Shown one piece after another: positions 1-25,000 of a stretch of DNA of 64,000 nucleotides. Source of the DNA: Amphibalanus amphitrite (Eukaryota; Arthropoda; Thecostraca; Balanomorpha; Balanidae); the NCBI RefSeq assembly GCF_019059575.1, contig NW_024881694.1, positions 496,001 to 560,000 on the forward strand, in the 5' to 3' direction. The notes under the pieces are model-generated. The model was not told where the DNA came from, did not search any database, and saw only the letters and a program-made list of their open reading frames with translations. The position numbers and the translations under genes were made by a program. Every line of letters starts with the position of its first letter. Position 1 is the stretch's first letter.

Positions 1-3000
1 AACTTTACCGTCTGGCTGTCACAGCTGGCAGCAGAACTCGCGTCTATAACAGTGGCAGCTATAGACGCTGATCACGCGCCTCGAGACCGGCCGGCTCGTC
101 TTCCAGTGCTGCCCCTGCCTTCCCCGGAGGCTATTAGAGCCGGTCCATCACTGGAAGAATAACTAACTGCTCGTGGAATGAGGATGGTCTTTGATCACGG
201 GCTCAGTGTCGAGCTCTGCCTAAACGTGACCTCCCGTGACATGTTCAAAGGCCAAGTGTTCTGTGGTTGAGTGAGTTGACTCCCATTTGTTATACTCTTA
301 AAATGTTCATCCGTAAAGGAATGCATTCCAATAACGGAGGTGTAGGATTTCTATAGAATTGTAATTTTAGAGCTGCCATAGCATTGTGAAATATCACATC
401 ACCCGGCTATGCAATATGGCATCGGTTTTCATGTAATACGACAAACGGTGACGTGTGGGCCCAGCGACATTTGTTAATTGGAACCTGTTTGTTCTTCCAC
501 ATCCGACACAATTGCATTCTGATACCTCTTTTTAACTGCATTTTCACCACAAAGCGTTTTAACTGAACCTTTACGTTCAGCTTTTGGCTCACGCGGCTGG
601 GCCGTATGCCGACTGTCCTGACAGCCGAGCCGGCGCCGTTTGATTTATACTTCAGCCGGCTGGACAATCAGGAATATCACTCCTGCCGGCCATAACTCAT
701 TCGTCTGATAATCGGCTCCCATTGCCGACGACAGTGCACGATGGACCGACTGCTCCGGAGTCGCCGGGGACTGGCGCGTGACCCCCGGTCCCCGTCCACA
801 ACACCGGGGACATCCTGCCGCGCGGTGGTGAAATTTGATAGCCAGCTGTCGTCACGCTCTGTCATTAGTAGATGCCTGCGTCTGATACAGGTGCCGTAAC
901 TGTCAGCACGTACAAAGGACGATGACCTGCGCTAAACTCTGGGGAGTTATTCCTTTGTTTGATGAGTACGGGAAGTGGATTACCGGATGGGGAAGTCACT
1001 CGTACTGTGGATGAAAGGAGTGGGCGTTCTCTGATGATCCCGTGGTTGATGGCAGCGATGCTGCTGTTGTATATTGCTGTCGCTATCTAACGTATTCGTA
1101 TATTCTGCTAATGCGCCACGTAGTGAGCTCATCAGGAGACATTGAGTGCGCTCCACCGGAGCACATCACACTACATTGGGGGACATTCTGGGGTCACGAC
1201 ACCCGTGAGGAGAGCCAGCCTCTCAGTGACGCGGTGGGTCCAATGGCGGCATCACCGGAAAACCCGATTTGGCTGGATCCCAATCAGCCTCCCAACCAAT
1301 CAAATCATGTCGCGCATCAGGGTCAATGACGTCTCATTGAAAGGTCAATCGAGAGCTGATTTATGGTAGATACAACCATATATAAAATGAAAAATGTTGT
1401 ATCGCTGCCTGATAGGTATGTTTGGTGGGATTATTTTGCCTAAAAGATGCCATACGTCTGGTAAGGGATAGCCGGTTTTTTTTTTTCGAAATGAAGCTTT
1501 TCCGTTGAAGAAATTCGCCTGATGAGCACCGGATGTGAAACCACTCTATGTTTTCACCTTGAGTGATGTTAGTAAGCGGCCCACGTTCACGTTAAGGGTC
1601 TTCCAGTAATATCTGCGAGTGAAAACGGAATTCTCTCGCCTTGTCAATAAAGAAGTCGGCAAATCAAGAAACTTGGGTGCGTGAGTGGAATCCCGGCCGG
1701 TCCCTGCCGACGGGGGCACTGTTCGCGTTGTCGCTAAATTGGATAACAACGCCCGCAGGTAGGGTGAATTGGGACGGCGGAGCCCAGCCATTGGCAAACA
1801 AAATCATCGACACGGAAGGGTGGGGAGTGGTGAGCTAGAAATTCAGTCGGTGTTGTCGTCTCTTCAGATCAATCCTGTCTATGTGATACCTGTGGACTGT
1901 GCTTTTTTGTTGTTCGTTTAAAAGTATGATTGGTTGTTGTGGGAAGTTGCATCACTTGCGTCCCTGTCTGTGATGAGTTTTATTGGAATCATCCTCAGCT
2001 TTTAACAGCTTTCCCTGCTATTATATCAGAAGTTGAAACTAACTTTAAAACCAATATTTCCCATCGACGTTCTCATACCCATTCCATTTCATTCCCTCCA
2101 CCCATTCCGTCCACCAGTCAGCCACCGTCAGGTCTCCGGTCTCAATTCGCCCCCATGTCACACCGGGTCGCCGGCCATGCTTCTCAATCGGTCACAGGCA
2201 TGGAAGTGCTGTCCTCTCGGCGCGAGGCCACGGGCTATACATCACTGCAGGGGGCGCGTCAACATTTTGCCCACACAATAGATGGTGGTCAGGGCCGCTG
2301 CGGCGGACACGGGGCGGGACGCCGCTCCAAATTGCACATGGGTCCACTGTTAGCGGGTTGGGATAGAGTAGATCTTCACTGACGTGGACTTTGCAGTTGC
2401 TGCATTTTTAGGCAGCTTAGCTAGTTAACTAGATTAAATGGCATAAGAAAATATTCATATTGAAACGATAACTGCTTGCAAGGTGTACGAGGAAGTAGGA
2501 ACACTGAAATAAAAATGGATTATGTGCGTGGGGAATTCCTTGCCGTCAACTCGGTTAAACTCCTTTCAGAATATCTGGCCCTTCTAAGATTAATATTGTT
2601 ATGATAACTTTGATGCCTTAGCGAATAAGGAGTACAGTGTGAATTGTTCATCAGCCCGACCGCAGCGGTTTCTCTGTCGGGCGTCGCAGAGAGACGGGGA
2701 TTCCTCTCAGCTCATCACAAGGATTATCAACTATAGAGCGCAGCTAGAACCAGTGAGCATGATCTATATTGGGCCACAGAGATTCAGTGTATGACTATGA
2801 CGGCGGCTGAGCTGCCGTGACCTCCAGCTGGGCTCTTTCAGGCAGTCGGAGCAGTTTTGACTGGCGGCAACCCCGAGTTGCATCATTCCGCAGTCGACAA
2901 ATCATCGTTGCCGGGATTTAGTATCGCCGTCCGTCTGTTTTGTCGAATCGTCCCTTGTAAATGTAGTGCAGCGCTCGGTGGGAAGAAGGCCCATATATTG

Positions 3001-6000
3001 CCGGGACAGATGTCTCTGTTTCAGCTGTGTTGACCTTCCCCGGTTGAGTTCGTTGCGTCAAGGTGGAGCCTTTCTTTCGATATACCACGGCTGTGATGTT
3101 CGTAATCGGCCGGGTGCGTCCAATCTTCACTCTCCTGTCTTAGACGTCCTCCGAGATGCATGCCGCGTGATAGCATCGCCTTCGACGAAAAACCGTTGCG
3201 GTCCAACACAGTCACCTGGGCCCATTGGCCCTTCGCTCGGAACAATCGGTCGGCCTGCGTGAGAAGCACGGCTTGTCAGTGCTCAGAAGAGGCAGGCAAT
3301 CTCACCAATTGAGCTCGCGTGTCGTACCCGACGGTGGAAAAACCGCGTCTGACCGAGGGTGCCGTCACGCCGACCTCGATCAGTCGGTGCGGCGCCCCGG
3401 CACCGCTTCATCCATTGAAACGGCGCAGAGACAATGGGCCGCCGGTGCCATTAGCAGCGAGCCCGACCTCTCGACCTGACCCGGCTGGAGGTGCAGGTCA
3501 CAGGTCAGCCGCGCGGGCCGCTCGGATCCGGCAGTGGTGCCGACTGGGTCGCGCTGGTGATGGCTCAGCTCGGCCCGGTCAGGGCTCCACCGACAGATGA
3601 CTGACGTGTCAGTGACTGCCGTACAGGGGGTCCCGGTGGCTGCACGCGCCGCTCGGCCGTTGCAGGCGCGTGCTGGGCCTGTATAGTGTCTCATAGTTCC
3701 GCCCGACAATTCTGTGGACGCAGCGGCTCAACCATGAATCCCCGAACAGTGCCTTGAATGCATTGAGCATTGAGGCGCGGCCCCATCGAGCGAGAAATGA
3801 GACCCTTGCGACGAGAAATGACAGGATCAATGTCCAGCTTTGCCGGCGAGCCTACCGTTGATTCTACTTCATGTGACAATGTAATAGCAGGGTTAAAGCC
3901 GGACTTTTGACTGGCCTGTAATTCTATTGAGCTGAAGCGTGGGCTGCTGGGCTGAGCAGTTTTATTTTGCGCCGCGAACAATCGCTGAGTGGCAGCAAGA
4001 GCTATTAATTACATGATCAATGGGGTGGCTGTAAAATACTGCCTTAGACCCAGAATTTAAAAGGTACACTGAAGCTTATTTTGGGGATTCGATTCATGGC
4101 AACAATAATGGAATTATGATGGATGAATCATTAGAAATTTTTTACCAGCTACGAATATACATGTCAAAACATAGGTGAACGCTCGGTGGCATCTCCGAAA
4201 TGGCATAATGCTGCATTAAAAACCACCTATGTGTTACTGCTCTACAAACCCTCATATGACTGTTGATTCATGTGTAGTTGATTACTTTCTACGCCTCGAT
4301 TGAAAAATATAAATGGCAAAAATTTGTTAAAAACTTTTTGGCAACTTGTAGTTATTTGGTTCACGATATTCCGAAGTTCAGAGAGTTTGCCAGTATCCCT
4401 TATAAGTCACTGCGGAGCCAAAGCTTCTAGCCCAGCGACACCGATTCAGCGGCACTGACCTAAGGCCACTGGCCGGCCGGTACTGACCCCAGGTCGCTGG
4501 TCGGCCGATGCTGAGCCGATGGCGCTGGCTGGCCGGTAGGTACTGATCGGTAAGGCGCCGACCCCAGGGCGCTGCCTGGCTGGCACTGCACTGGCCGGAA
4601 GGCCGCAGCGGCCGGACGATCCGGCTCCGCCCGGCGCCGGAGGTCGGCAAGACGCCGTAAAAGTCCACCCGCGGCTTGGCCACTGATAAACGGCCGGAGC
4701 TGATTTCAATAACAAGAGGTGCGAGGCGGATCCCCTGTGAGACGCCGCGGCGAATGAGACGACCGGCCCGCGGTGCGCCGCGCTGCCTTCATCTGCAGTC
4801 CCCCCTCCGCGCTATTATCCTCCAGTCCCTTCAATACCAGACGGAGTCCCAGAGGAGATGCCCAGCCGCAATCTTGCAGGAACAACAAAGCTCGACACAA
4901 CACAACAGCATGCAAGGAAACACCAGTCTGTGTTCAGACTTACGACACCTTTGATGATAGACTATTCATACTATTTATAGCTGAAGTTGAATATATGCCC
5001 TCGCGGTGTTGCAGAATTTGCGTCACATGCGTATGCGAGGGCCTTTGAAAGACTCAGCATGGAGCCTGTCTCTAGGAATTATGAATGTCTCAGCTGATAA
5101 TAAATGACGAGCCTGATTTATCTATTGGCGTGGAATGCCTGACCAAGTGCATTTACTTTTTACTGCTACATCCATTATACGACGTATGGTCGATGCGATC
5201 ATCCCCACTCCCTGGAATGGTCTTTTACCCTGCCTTTGGTCTCCGCCAGCATTTCTATCGACAGCCCGTCAACAATAAATAAAACTCCATCAGAAAACCG
5301 GCAGGAAGCCGAAAAGAAGCGCACTTCTCTCTGGCTCGAGTTGCGAACTTCCATATTCGACTGGGCGGAAGGGCCGGGCCGCTGGGACGGCGCTCGCTGG
5401 GATTTCTCCTCAGCGGGGTACCGGGCTGATCGGCGACATCTGCAGGGTCGCATCCGGCGGCACGTCGCGGCGCTCGTTCTGCCGGCTCATTGGTCGCCGT
5501 CCCGACCGATGGCTCAATTGAACACAAATAGCGCCCGCCGCGCAGATGGAGGGGACGATCCGGCAAATGTGACAGATTCTCATATGTGGAGTGATATGGT
5601 GTGGTTAGTGTAGGAAGAGGGATCGAAGAGAGGGATCTGGAGAATACATGATGAGAGGGTATGTTGGAGGGGTGACAGATATTCTCGTAGGAATAAAAGC
5701 GGTGGATATGGGGAGAGATAAAGGAGACAAGGAAATGAACCAGACTATCGAACTGCATGTGCAACATTGCGTAGTTGCTCAATATGAATTTGAAACGGTG
5801 AAATAATGAATGCAAGTGATAGACATTTGCTTTTAATTAAGTTATTGTGTGGGATATTTGAGATTCACCAAAATACTACGAGTAGTACAGTATCGACACT
5901 TCCTTTTATGATAGTATCTGGCCGAGCTCTGTTGATGACAAAATGGCGAAAATTTATTGGGCTGCAATAGCGTCAGTTCGATTTATAGGCCTATAAACGG

Positions 6001-7608
6001 TGACGCGCTCAAATCAATCCCTACTTCCCAGCGGGTAGTTACCCAAAGGGAGTGACGGATACTCTTGGTTTGAAAGTGCGAAGGCTGGTGCTCCTTTCCG
6101 TCTTTGCAGTGACACATGTGGCAGCTCGCCGGGTATAAAGTTATTGTTTTATAATGAATTGATCTGGTAGTTATATGCCGAAAGTACAACATCGATTATT
6201 TCAACCGATGTATTGAACCTTGGCGTTAATTTATTCCTTTTCCTATTACATTTAAAATATAACTTTTCGTCGTTTGATAGAAAACATCACTTCGCAATAA
6301 TTTACAGTGTTTGATTCAAAAACTTTGACGTGGATGAAAACACTGAAGCGCGCAAGCCGCGTCGAGCTCTTTGCAAAACAGTCGCCAAACTTTTTCAATG
6401 TGACTTCGCAGTCACTCTCGGCTCGCAAGTACATACCACAATATTTTACATAACCACTTGGAGCTGTGCGCTGCCACCACATCTCCAAAAATGTTCCGAT
6501 CCGTATCTGGCATTTCATCGTCGTTGATGTTGGTTGGGGAACGGGTTTGAACTGTTCGATACTCTACTGAGATGGTTCAGCAGCCCTCTGTCCGACGACA
6601 TAAACTTGTCATTCGGCCCGTCTACGTCTCAACTTCTGCTATCAAATTGTCCCTGTCTTGGTCGCTGTGGTGGCAGGGCTGACTAACTTCACTCGGGCGG
6701 CGGTCCTCCGCCAGAGGCGCGCATCACCGCAGGGCGTATGTGGGTGTGTGCAGAGTCCGTACAGGGTGTCTGTGCGCAGGGTTTATGTGGTGTGTGTGTG
6801 GGGCCAGTAGGATTAGTTTGGAATGACCAGATGAGAGCAGATATTGGAAAGAGGGGAGTTTATTATTTGTATTATGTAACTTATGTGTTGCTTATCTGAA
6901 ATCATAACCATACGTTATTCGGGAGTATTTGCATGTTTTTATGTGGGTGGTTTGCAGGAAACTTTATAAATATTCCCTGGCCTATCCGTCTCAAGACGGC
7001 TAGGCTTTTGTCGTATAATCCCTCACATAAGTTAGCTTAGAAAACAAAAGTATTTGATCCTCTAGAGACCTTAGACAGGGCTGCTTTTAGCGAGTTATCT
7101 TAAAATGATTAAAAGCAGCACGCGCCGGAGGCTGGAGTATGATATCAAAGCGCGCTGTATGCCGAGCCTGCCACAGAGATATTGTTTACTCCCGTGAGAG
7201 AAGGGAAGCTACCTTCTTAGAACATTAATCGGATCATAATCTGGGCAATGGGGCAAAACTGCTGCAGGCCTCTTTTCTTCTTCTTGGAACTATAAATGGA
7301 TTATAAATATTGGTCTTGCGCTTGTGAATTAAAAACGGAATGATGTTGTTTTTAAAAACTGTGTTTGTTATAAACTAGACCATGAACTATTTACGGAGAT
7401 GCTTCGTCGCATGTAAGAGCGCCGATAAGCTGTCTGAAATTGATTGACGCCGCGTGTATGAAAGCATTGACTATAAACTTAAAAGCACGATCAAATTTTA
7501 CTTGCAAATTCAGCCTTTACTGCGGTACTTTATTTTTGGTCAGCGGTCACTTTATGTGATGGATGCTCCTATATTTTCCAGTTAATATGCCTCTTTAGAA
7601 GTCGGTAA
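1..7608. other. Region without recognisable genes
   Basis: No exon, RNA gene or mobile element could be supported here. Open frames of up to 150 codons (for example 1930-2382) have no domain-like composition and no matching splice context. A GC-rich block at about 4440-4640 is a loose repeat of GGCCGG and CTGACC-like words. A GT-rich stretch lies near 6730-6810. Missing 5' exons of the downstream phosphatase gene (signal peptide, possibly an Ig domain) could lie here or before the window, but I did not find them. Confidence 0.6.
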
Positions 7609-9654
7609 TCCGTCCGCTCGACGTCTGTTGCTGACAAGTGGCAGGTCTTTTTAGACAACTTTCTACCTGTCTTCGACGACCATGCCCCCCTCAAAAATGT
7701 GCTGATAAGAAATCCTACAGCGCCCCCTGTATCTGCCGCCACCCGCGACATTATGTCCAGACGTCGCTCCGCGTTACGTCGGCTAGGCCGCGAGTCTCCC
7801 GAGTATAAGGCTCTTAACCGCTCCGTCCGTGCCGCCTTACGCCGAGACCGCCGTCACGTCCTCCAAAACGAGATCAGCGAGCGTGGGGTAAACAAAGTCT
7901 GGCAAAGCATCAAATCAGTGATCGCCGGAAAGAAAGATGGTCCAAATATTCAGCCCGATCTATCTCCCGACGATCTGAACTCCTTCTTCGTCTCTGTCGG
8001 GCCCCGCATTGCCGCCGAACTGAGTACCCAAAACAACGATACTGATCTAAATGTACGTCTACCCCGTGTCGGCGCATGCAGCTTTAGGCCGAGGGCCATC
8101 ACTCTCGGGGAACTCGGACTCACAGTGTTCAACATGCGAAACTCTGCCGCGCGTGGCACTGACGGTATATGCATCCGCATGTTAAAAGTATGCTTCCAAA
8201 CTATTGGCGACATCATTTTACACATCATCAACGTCTCAATAACCCGTTCCGACATTCCTGACCCCTGGAAACACTCTATCGTTCAACCGATCTTCAAGTC
8301 TGGCAACCCATCTGACCCCAGCAATTTCAGACCGATCTCCCTAGTTCCCGTAATCATGAAAATCATCGAGCGTGTAATCCATCAGCAGCTCTATCACTAT
8401 CTCACCCATAACCACCTTCTTTCGTCTACCCAACACGGATTCCGCCCCCGACACTCCACTGAGACTGCGCTGCTGTCAGTCACAGATAGCATCCTTGCCG
8501 CCACCGATAGGGGTGAGATCTCAATGCTATGCCTCATAGACCTCAGCAAATGTTTTGACGTCATTGACCATGAACTCCTTGTCAAAAAGCTCCAAATCTA
8601 CGGTATTGAGACCTCCTGGTTTTCCGCTTATCTTCAGGGACACACGCAGAGTGTATCCCTGAAAGACAAAACCGGCCGTAAGATAACCTCTCGACCGCTC
8701 CCAAACACCGTAGGAGTTTTCCAGGGTTCGGCTCTGGGTCCCCTCCTCTTCACTATATTCTCCAACGACCTCTCACTATTTGCCGGAGACGCCACCGCTT
8801 ATCAGTACGCAGACGACACCCAGATATTGGTGAGCGGCCCACGCAACGACATCAGGAGTCTCATCTCGCGCATGGAGGCATCGCTAGAGTCACTTAACGC
8901 ATGGTTCTGCGCACACGCCCTGAAAGTCAACGCTTCTAAAACTCAACTGATGGTATTCGGTAGCCGACAAAACCTACGTAACCTGCCTCGCTTCAAAATC
9001 TCTTTCCGTGACGCTGAGCTCCTGCCGTGCGCGCAGGTGGGAAACCTAGGTGTTGTATTCGACGGCGCACTCACCTGGGAAGCACACGTGGCCGAGCTGA
9101 GCCGTCGCTGCACGGGCGTACTGATCGGCCTCTCCCACGCACGACACTGCCTCCCAGACGGTATCCTCAAAACGATCGTGACTGCACTCGTCATCTCGCG
9201 CGTCCAGTACTGCCTCACTGTATATGGAAACGGCTCCCAGAAAAACTTCGACCGACTCCAAAAAATTCTAAACTTTGCAGCACGGGTCATATTCGGCCGC
9301 CGGAAATTCGATCACGTCTCTGGCCTCCGCGATTCACTCGGATGGATGCCTCCGAAAGCTATGGCCGATGTTAAAACCATGGTAACTGCGCAGAAAATAA
9401 TAAGCAACGGCGAGCCCGAAGCACTAGCTGCCATCTTCACGAATAACAGTGACGCGCGAGAGAGATCCACACGACAGGACCACCTCTTCCACCTTCCACG
9501 CTCGCGGCTCGAGACTGGCAAGCGACGGTTCGCCTACCGGGCCGCGGCGCTACTCAACAGTCTGCCTCCCGGTGTCATCGAACAGCGCCCCGCCCAATTC
9601 GCCCGTGCGGCCAAGGCTGCAGTCTGTCCGGCGATGACGACCGCCCGACGATGA
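7609..9654 (+). mobile_element. Non-LTR retrotransposon, reverse transcriptase ORF (5'-truncated)
   Basis: An open frame of about 680 codons runs from just after an in-frame TAA at 7606-7608 to a TGA at 9652-9654. The first in-frame ATG is at 7753. The product has reverse transcriptase motifs in order: an IFKSG / NFRPISL block, HGFRPRHSTETALL, LIDLSKCFDVIDHELL, a QGSALGPLLF block, and the catalytic YADD box near 8800-8820. A thumb-like and C-terminal region follows. The STETALL and FDVIDH wording and the short 3' repeat tail fit the CR1/L2/Rex-like group, but clade assignment needs a tree. No apurinic endonuclease domain precedes the RT, so the copy is truncated at the 5' side, as usual for these elements. 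The RT frame itself has no stop or frameshift, so insertion may be fairly recent. In genomic terms this is a partial element, not a host gene. Confidence 0.9.
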
Positions 9655-9870
9655 CCCGTGTCAGGGGAAGGAGGTGCGACATCCGTGTGCGGTGTGCTGT
9701 CTTGAATCGTCCGTTTGTATATAGAGAGAGCGAATGTCCAGCGATTGAATTTGTATGCCTGTGTTTCTTGTCCCCGCATGTTTTTGTCTGTGCCCGACTC
9801 AGACTCTGGACTGTAATCGCCACGCCCCGCGTGGATTGTCCATGAAGGTAATACAATACAATACAATACA
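9655..9870 (+). mobile_element. 3' UTR and (AATAC)n tail of the non-LTR element
   Basis: About 200 bases of untranslated sequence follow the RT stop codon. They end in roughly four to five copies of AATAC near 9849-9872, after which GC-rich flanking sequence resumes. A short 3' microsatellite in place of a poly(A) tail is typical of CR1/L2-like elements. I see no clear target site duplication, but the 5' junction is not defined. Confidence 0.7.
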
Positions 9871-9872
9871 AT

Positions 9873-11278
9873 ACGCTGCCGGCCTCTCTCGGCTCCAGCC
9901 CGCGCTTGCCGGGTCTGTTCGTTCCGTGACGGCCGGCGCGCGGTCGCCCCGGGCAGAGGCTCCGCTCCGACCCCTGACCCCGTGCACCAGGTGCACGTGC
10001 GGCTCTTCAGAGCTCCGCAGGGGGCTAATGAACGCGGCCCAGAGGTTTAGTGCCGGGTCCGCCGCCACTGCGTGCCAGCCGTCGCGGCGACAGGATACGC
10101 AGTTTACGGCACGCGGTGAAGGCAGGGCTGGGTGGTTATCTGCGGAGTCAAGTCAAGTCAGAGGTGATTATTGAAGCAGCTCGGAAAGAGCTGAGAACGA
10201 TTTATATCATTGGAGTGTGACGCCTTGCATCTCGCTGCATTGTAACACCAGACGGTGCGGAGGCTTTGTGGCCATCGAGTGCCGCGGTGTGGTGAGATAT
10301 GGTTATTGGTTGTCCTCTGCATACGACCACCCTGGCAGGGAGCCTGTCTGCAGAGGTTCTGAGACCCAGACGCCTCCACCTGAGGTCACAAACCTGCACG
10401 ATCATAACTCACCACGTCTCCCTGCAGCCAGACATGAGTCACCCCGTCAACCCCAGCCGGCCTGCTTATCGAAACCTTGCGGCAGACTGAGTGAGATCCG
10501 TCAAATCGCGGCCCGAACCGCACCGACAGCCATCACTAACTTCTGACCTCAGCTCGGTCACAGACAGCGCGATACGGTGGCCGCTGGGAGACGGCCGGAC
10601 GCCGATTACACCGGCTGTCAGTCTGCGCTTCTGCCGCTCCACTGGCGACATTGTACCGGCGTCATTCGAGCTGACAGCGGTGCTCGAACGCGGCTGTTTG
10701 TTCGTCGCCGTCACCGCCGCCGCCGCCGCCGCCGCACTACCCAGCGATTTGTTGTTGCGGTGGTGAAATATTTTACGGTTCGGCCGCGGACCACCCGTGC
10801 AGATGGAAGGCAGACGACGGCGCTGCAGTCACGTCGTTAGGGCCGTCGATGGCGCTCGGCACTCGTTAAAAGTCGGCGCATCACTGAAGACGCAGAGAGT
10901 TGGCGGCGCAGTAACGAACGGGGGTAGTGAAATGAGCGGGGATGGCGGGGACACTTGACGGTCTGGATGTTAGCAAACAAATTCGCCGCACCGCAGTGCG
11001 AATAGATTTGAGCGAAATGCTCTGAAATGATTTGGTGATGCTGATGAGGCATGCTCGCGTAGCCGGTTTACCTCCCGTGAAACACCTGCAACACACATTT
11101 GTTTTATGCAAACATAAATCACACACGTGCGCTCACCTGCTTACCCAGGATTATCGTCACTACCTTACATATCATATAACTTATCCAAATTATTTAGTTC
11201 TAAATTCCATATCTTTTACAACTTTAAAACGAAGTCAACTATTCCCGTTTCCCATAACGCACTTCTCCTTTGTTTCAG
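9873..11278. other. Intergenic or intronic DNA upstream of the first visible phosphatase exon
   Basis: GC-rich sequence with a short (CCG)n run at about 10713-10736. No exon or mobile element is supported. It is probably intron of the receptor phosphatase gene, because the exon at 11279 opens mid-codon after a good acceptor. Confidence 0.5.
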
Positions 11279-22019
<10,741 letters not shown>

Positions 22020-25000
22020 CACGGACTGGGCGGCCGCCGCACGGTCCCCTCCTCACTGAGGGCGGAGGGAACAGCGGCTGAGGCGCTGCCACTCACCCAT
22101 ATCTGGCGTCCAGACGATATCACCGAGCGTAAGTGAATGTCTAGTCAGCGACGGGCCGAACCGGACGCTTTGTTGATCGTTCCTGCAGAGACGCTGGCAG
22201 CGGCCGGACGTTTGCTCAGTGTCACAGCGATCGTGAAGGTGAAGTTGGTTGTCGGGATCTCGACTGACTTCATTGAGACTACTCAGTGTTCATTGGTGTC
22301 TCAGATAGCGCGTCTTTAGATCGTGAGAGCTCTCACGACTTCGTGATGTGTACCTACATTGTAAAATATCATCAGTGGAGGAGGGGAAGGGGTGTGAAAA
22401 TAAATGTCATGCTCGTATATCAAACGGTGTCACCGAATCACTCGGCACTAATTCGCATTATATAGTAAACGTGTAACGTGTCCCAATACGAGATATAATT
22501 TCTCTTATCTGTTACTTTGTGCCCAAACGTATGACAAGAGTCCGAAAAATGATGGACAGCTACATAATGATATTGATTTGAAGCTTTTAAGTCATTTATC
22601 CTGAAATTGGCCTCATACGGTATTAATCATGCATGTTTGACGTTTGGCTATGAACATTCGTTCATAAATGGTTGAATTGGAACTCTTTGGACATAAACTA
22701 ACCAATGCTGCACACTTGATAGAAGGCATACGAACTAAGAAAATGTAATTGGACATAGTGGCAGTATTTGTACAACATCGTCTACCAGGTAGTCGAATAA
22801 AAGTTTCTGTCAGTAGCTTCCTAAGCGTACGTGAATTGTAACTTGCTGCTCATTCCATTTTCAGTTTGCGCTTTACTGAAAACCTAGCATTATCGGGCGA
22901 GATGTTTTGTAGATACGACTTTGGTCTCATGTGTGCTCGTGTATGTCACAATCATTATTTATCAATTAAGCAGTATTTCGAGCCATGGAGTAGAACATAG
23001 CTGCCGATGCATTTTATACCGTTTATTTCGCTCACTGGACGACTGCATGTTTTGCGCGTAATTGATGTTTTGATGTTGATGACTTGTGTTACGCCCTTTT
23101 CGAAATCGCTGTGATATTTTGTAATATACGTCCATTCCGAATCGCATTTTTGTTTTCACAGTAGCAGTGAGACTGGACGGCTCTAGAAAAGTCTTGTCGC
23201 TTGTTGGCCATGGACACAGCAAATCTATCATAGAGTGACGGAGATAGAGCTCATCGCCCAACGAATGCTCATATTACTTTGCTGCAAACTCAAGGCGGCA
23301 CGGTTGATGTATTCGTACACTCGATAAAGGGGTAATAATTCAGTACAACCATCTGCAACGTCTGGGTACTTCTGAAATCCACCGTGAACTCAAATCCGTT
23401 AAATGCTTATTTCAGTAGTCTTCAATCAGCTGTACCGTAATCCTTCCGACTGATGCCGAACAGGGCTTCAATGCGAAGTGAAGCGTCTGATTCCGAGAGG
23501 ATTTCACTAATGAACTTCAGATAAGGTGCCGCTTCTGCAGTTAACTATTCATCCAAAATGAGAGCACATGGCGCCTGCAAGTGGCCCTGTTGAGCTGTAA
23601 GCAAACACTAAGCAGAAATTAGCAGCACAGGGGCGGAGCTGGTGTTACCCGGTCCGGTCCTTTTATCGCAAAGAAGACAGAGTTTTTAATTGCCTCGATC
23701 AATTCAGACAATCCAATTTCCTTTCATGCTACCAGATAAGCCATCAAAAATTGTGTTTACTTGGGATAAACTCAACTTAAAAGACAAGATGAAAACCACC
23801 TAATTCAACTGGCAACTAACAATGTAAAAGTAACGCCATCCGACTTTGCCACCTATTCACTATTCAGTATACCTACAACTCCGTGACTGACAGTACTGCG
23901 TCCTCCGGCGGCCGAAGTTGCTCGGACCCGGTGAGTCAGTGCGGTGTCTGAGTCAGAGTCAGTACGGTGTCTGAGTCGGAGTCGGTGCAGACCCGTCTGC
24001 AATCGGTGTAGTAGTTGCGTGTCGCCCGCCACCGCCTGCCGCGGACCGGCGGATGTGTGTGATTGAAGTGAGATTTGGCCAACGGAGCCGTACCAGAAGC
24101 ACCGGGTCCCAGGTCGCTCCAGTAAAGCCCTCTGCAATCTCATTTGGCGTGATTGGAAGAACCTTTACGTTTTCAGATATATCAGAGGAGGCGCTCTTGG
24201 ACGGGATTCAGAACTTCCGGGAGCAGTCAGTCGTCCTGGCATGTTCCTGCGTCTTAGAGATTCCGTTGACGTACACGTAAGTCGGTGTTTGTCCCGAGAG
24301 AGCCAATAAAAAGTATGCTGGTCAATCTCTTTCACAGTGCTTTAGCATGTTCATTTATGTGATTTATATAGACCAAGAAATATCCATAGTTACGTATCCA
24401 TGCCTATTTTTATCATAGGACCTCAGCGTCATCAGAGTACATATGTGCAATGTTCCATACACATATGCATACGTCGTAACTTTGGGGATGGCGGGAATGC
24501 TCGTACGTATTGGCCGGTACCATGCTTAGTCTCTTCTACTGGATTCAAACCCTATAGTATGCACTGATGAGTGATGACGCCTACATAAACCTAAGCAGGT
24601 ACCGAAATGCCTACATATTTGAAAAGAAAATGCCTGATCAAATAAAACTTCCATTATTGAGGACCTATGCCGCACCTTTGGTCTCAAAAGTTAAAACACA
24701 CACTCATAGCAGAAGACCGCCTCCATTCCTAGAAACTCTCAGCCCTTCATCTGCATAGTGTGCCCTGATACCGCGCAGCAGTTCCGCACAAACTCTGGCC
24801 AGCACTGATGAGACTCGGCACCTGCGCACCGATAAGACCCTTTGATAAGGCAGTCTGCCGTTTGCGCCCGTTTTGGATTACTGCAGCCCTCTGCTTGGAC
24901 CGATTTTGGGCAGTGTCATTCCGCGAACAGCGTTCAGACAGCGTGATCAACCCGTTCCCGAGGTCGTCCGTTTGAATGTGTTCAGACGCGATAACGCCCT

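Noticed and set aside
1930-2382. 150-codon plus-strand frame
   Set aside because: No domain, no supporting splice sites, low-complexity Ser/Pro/His composition.
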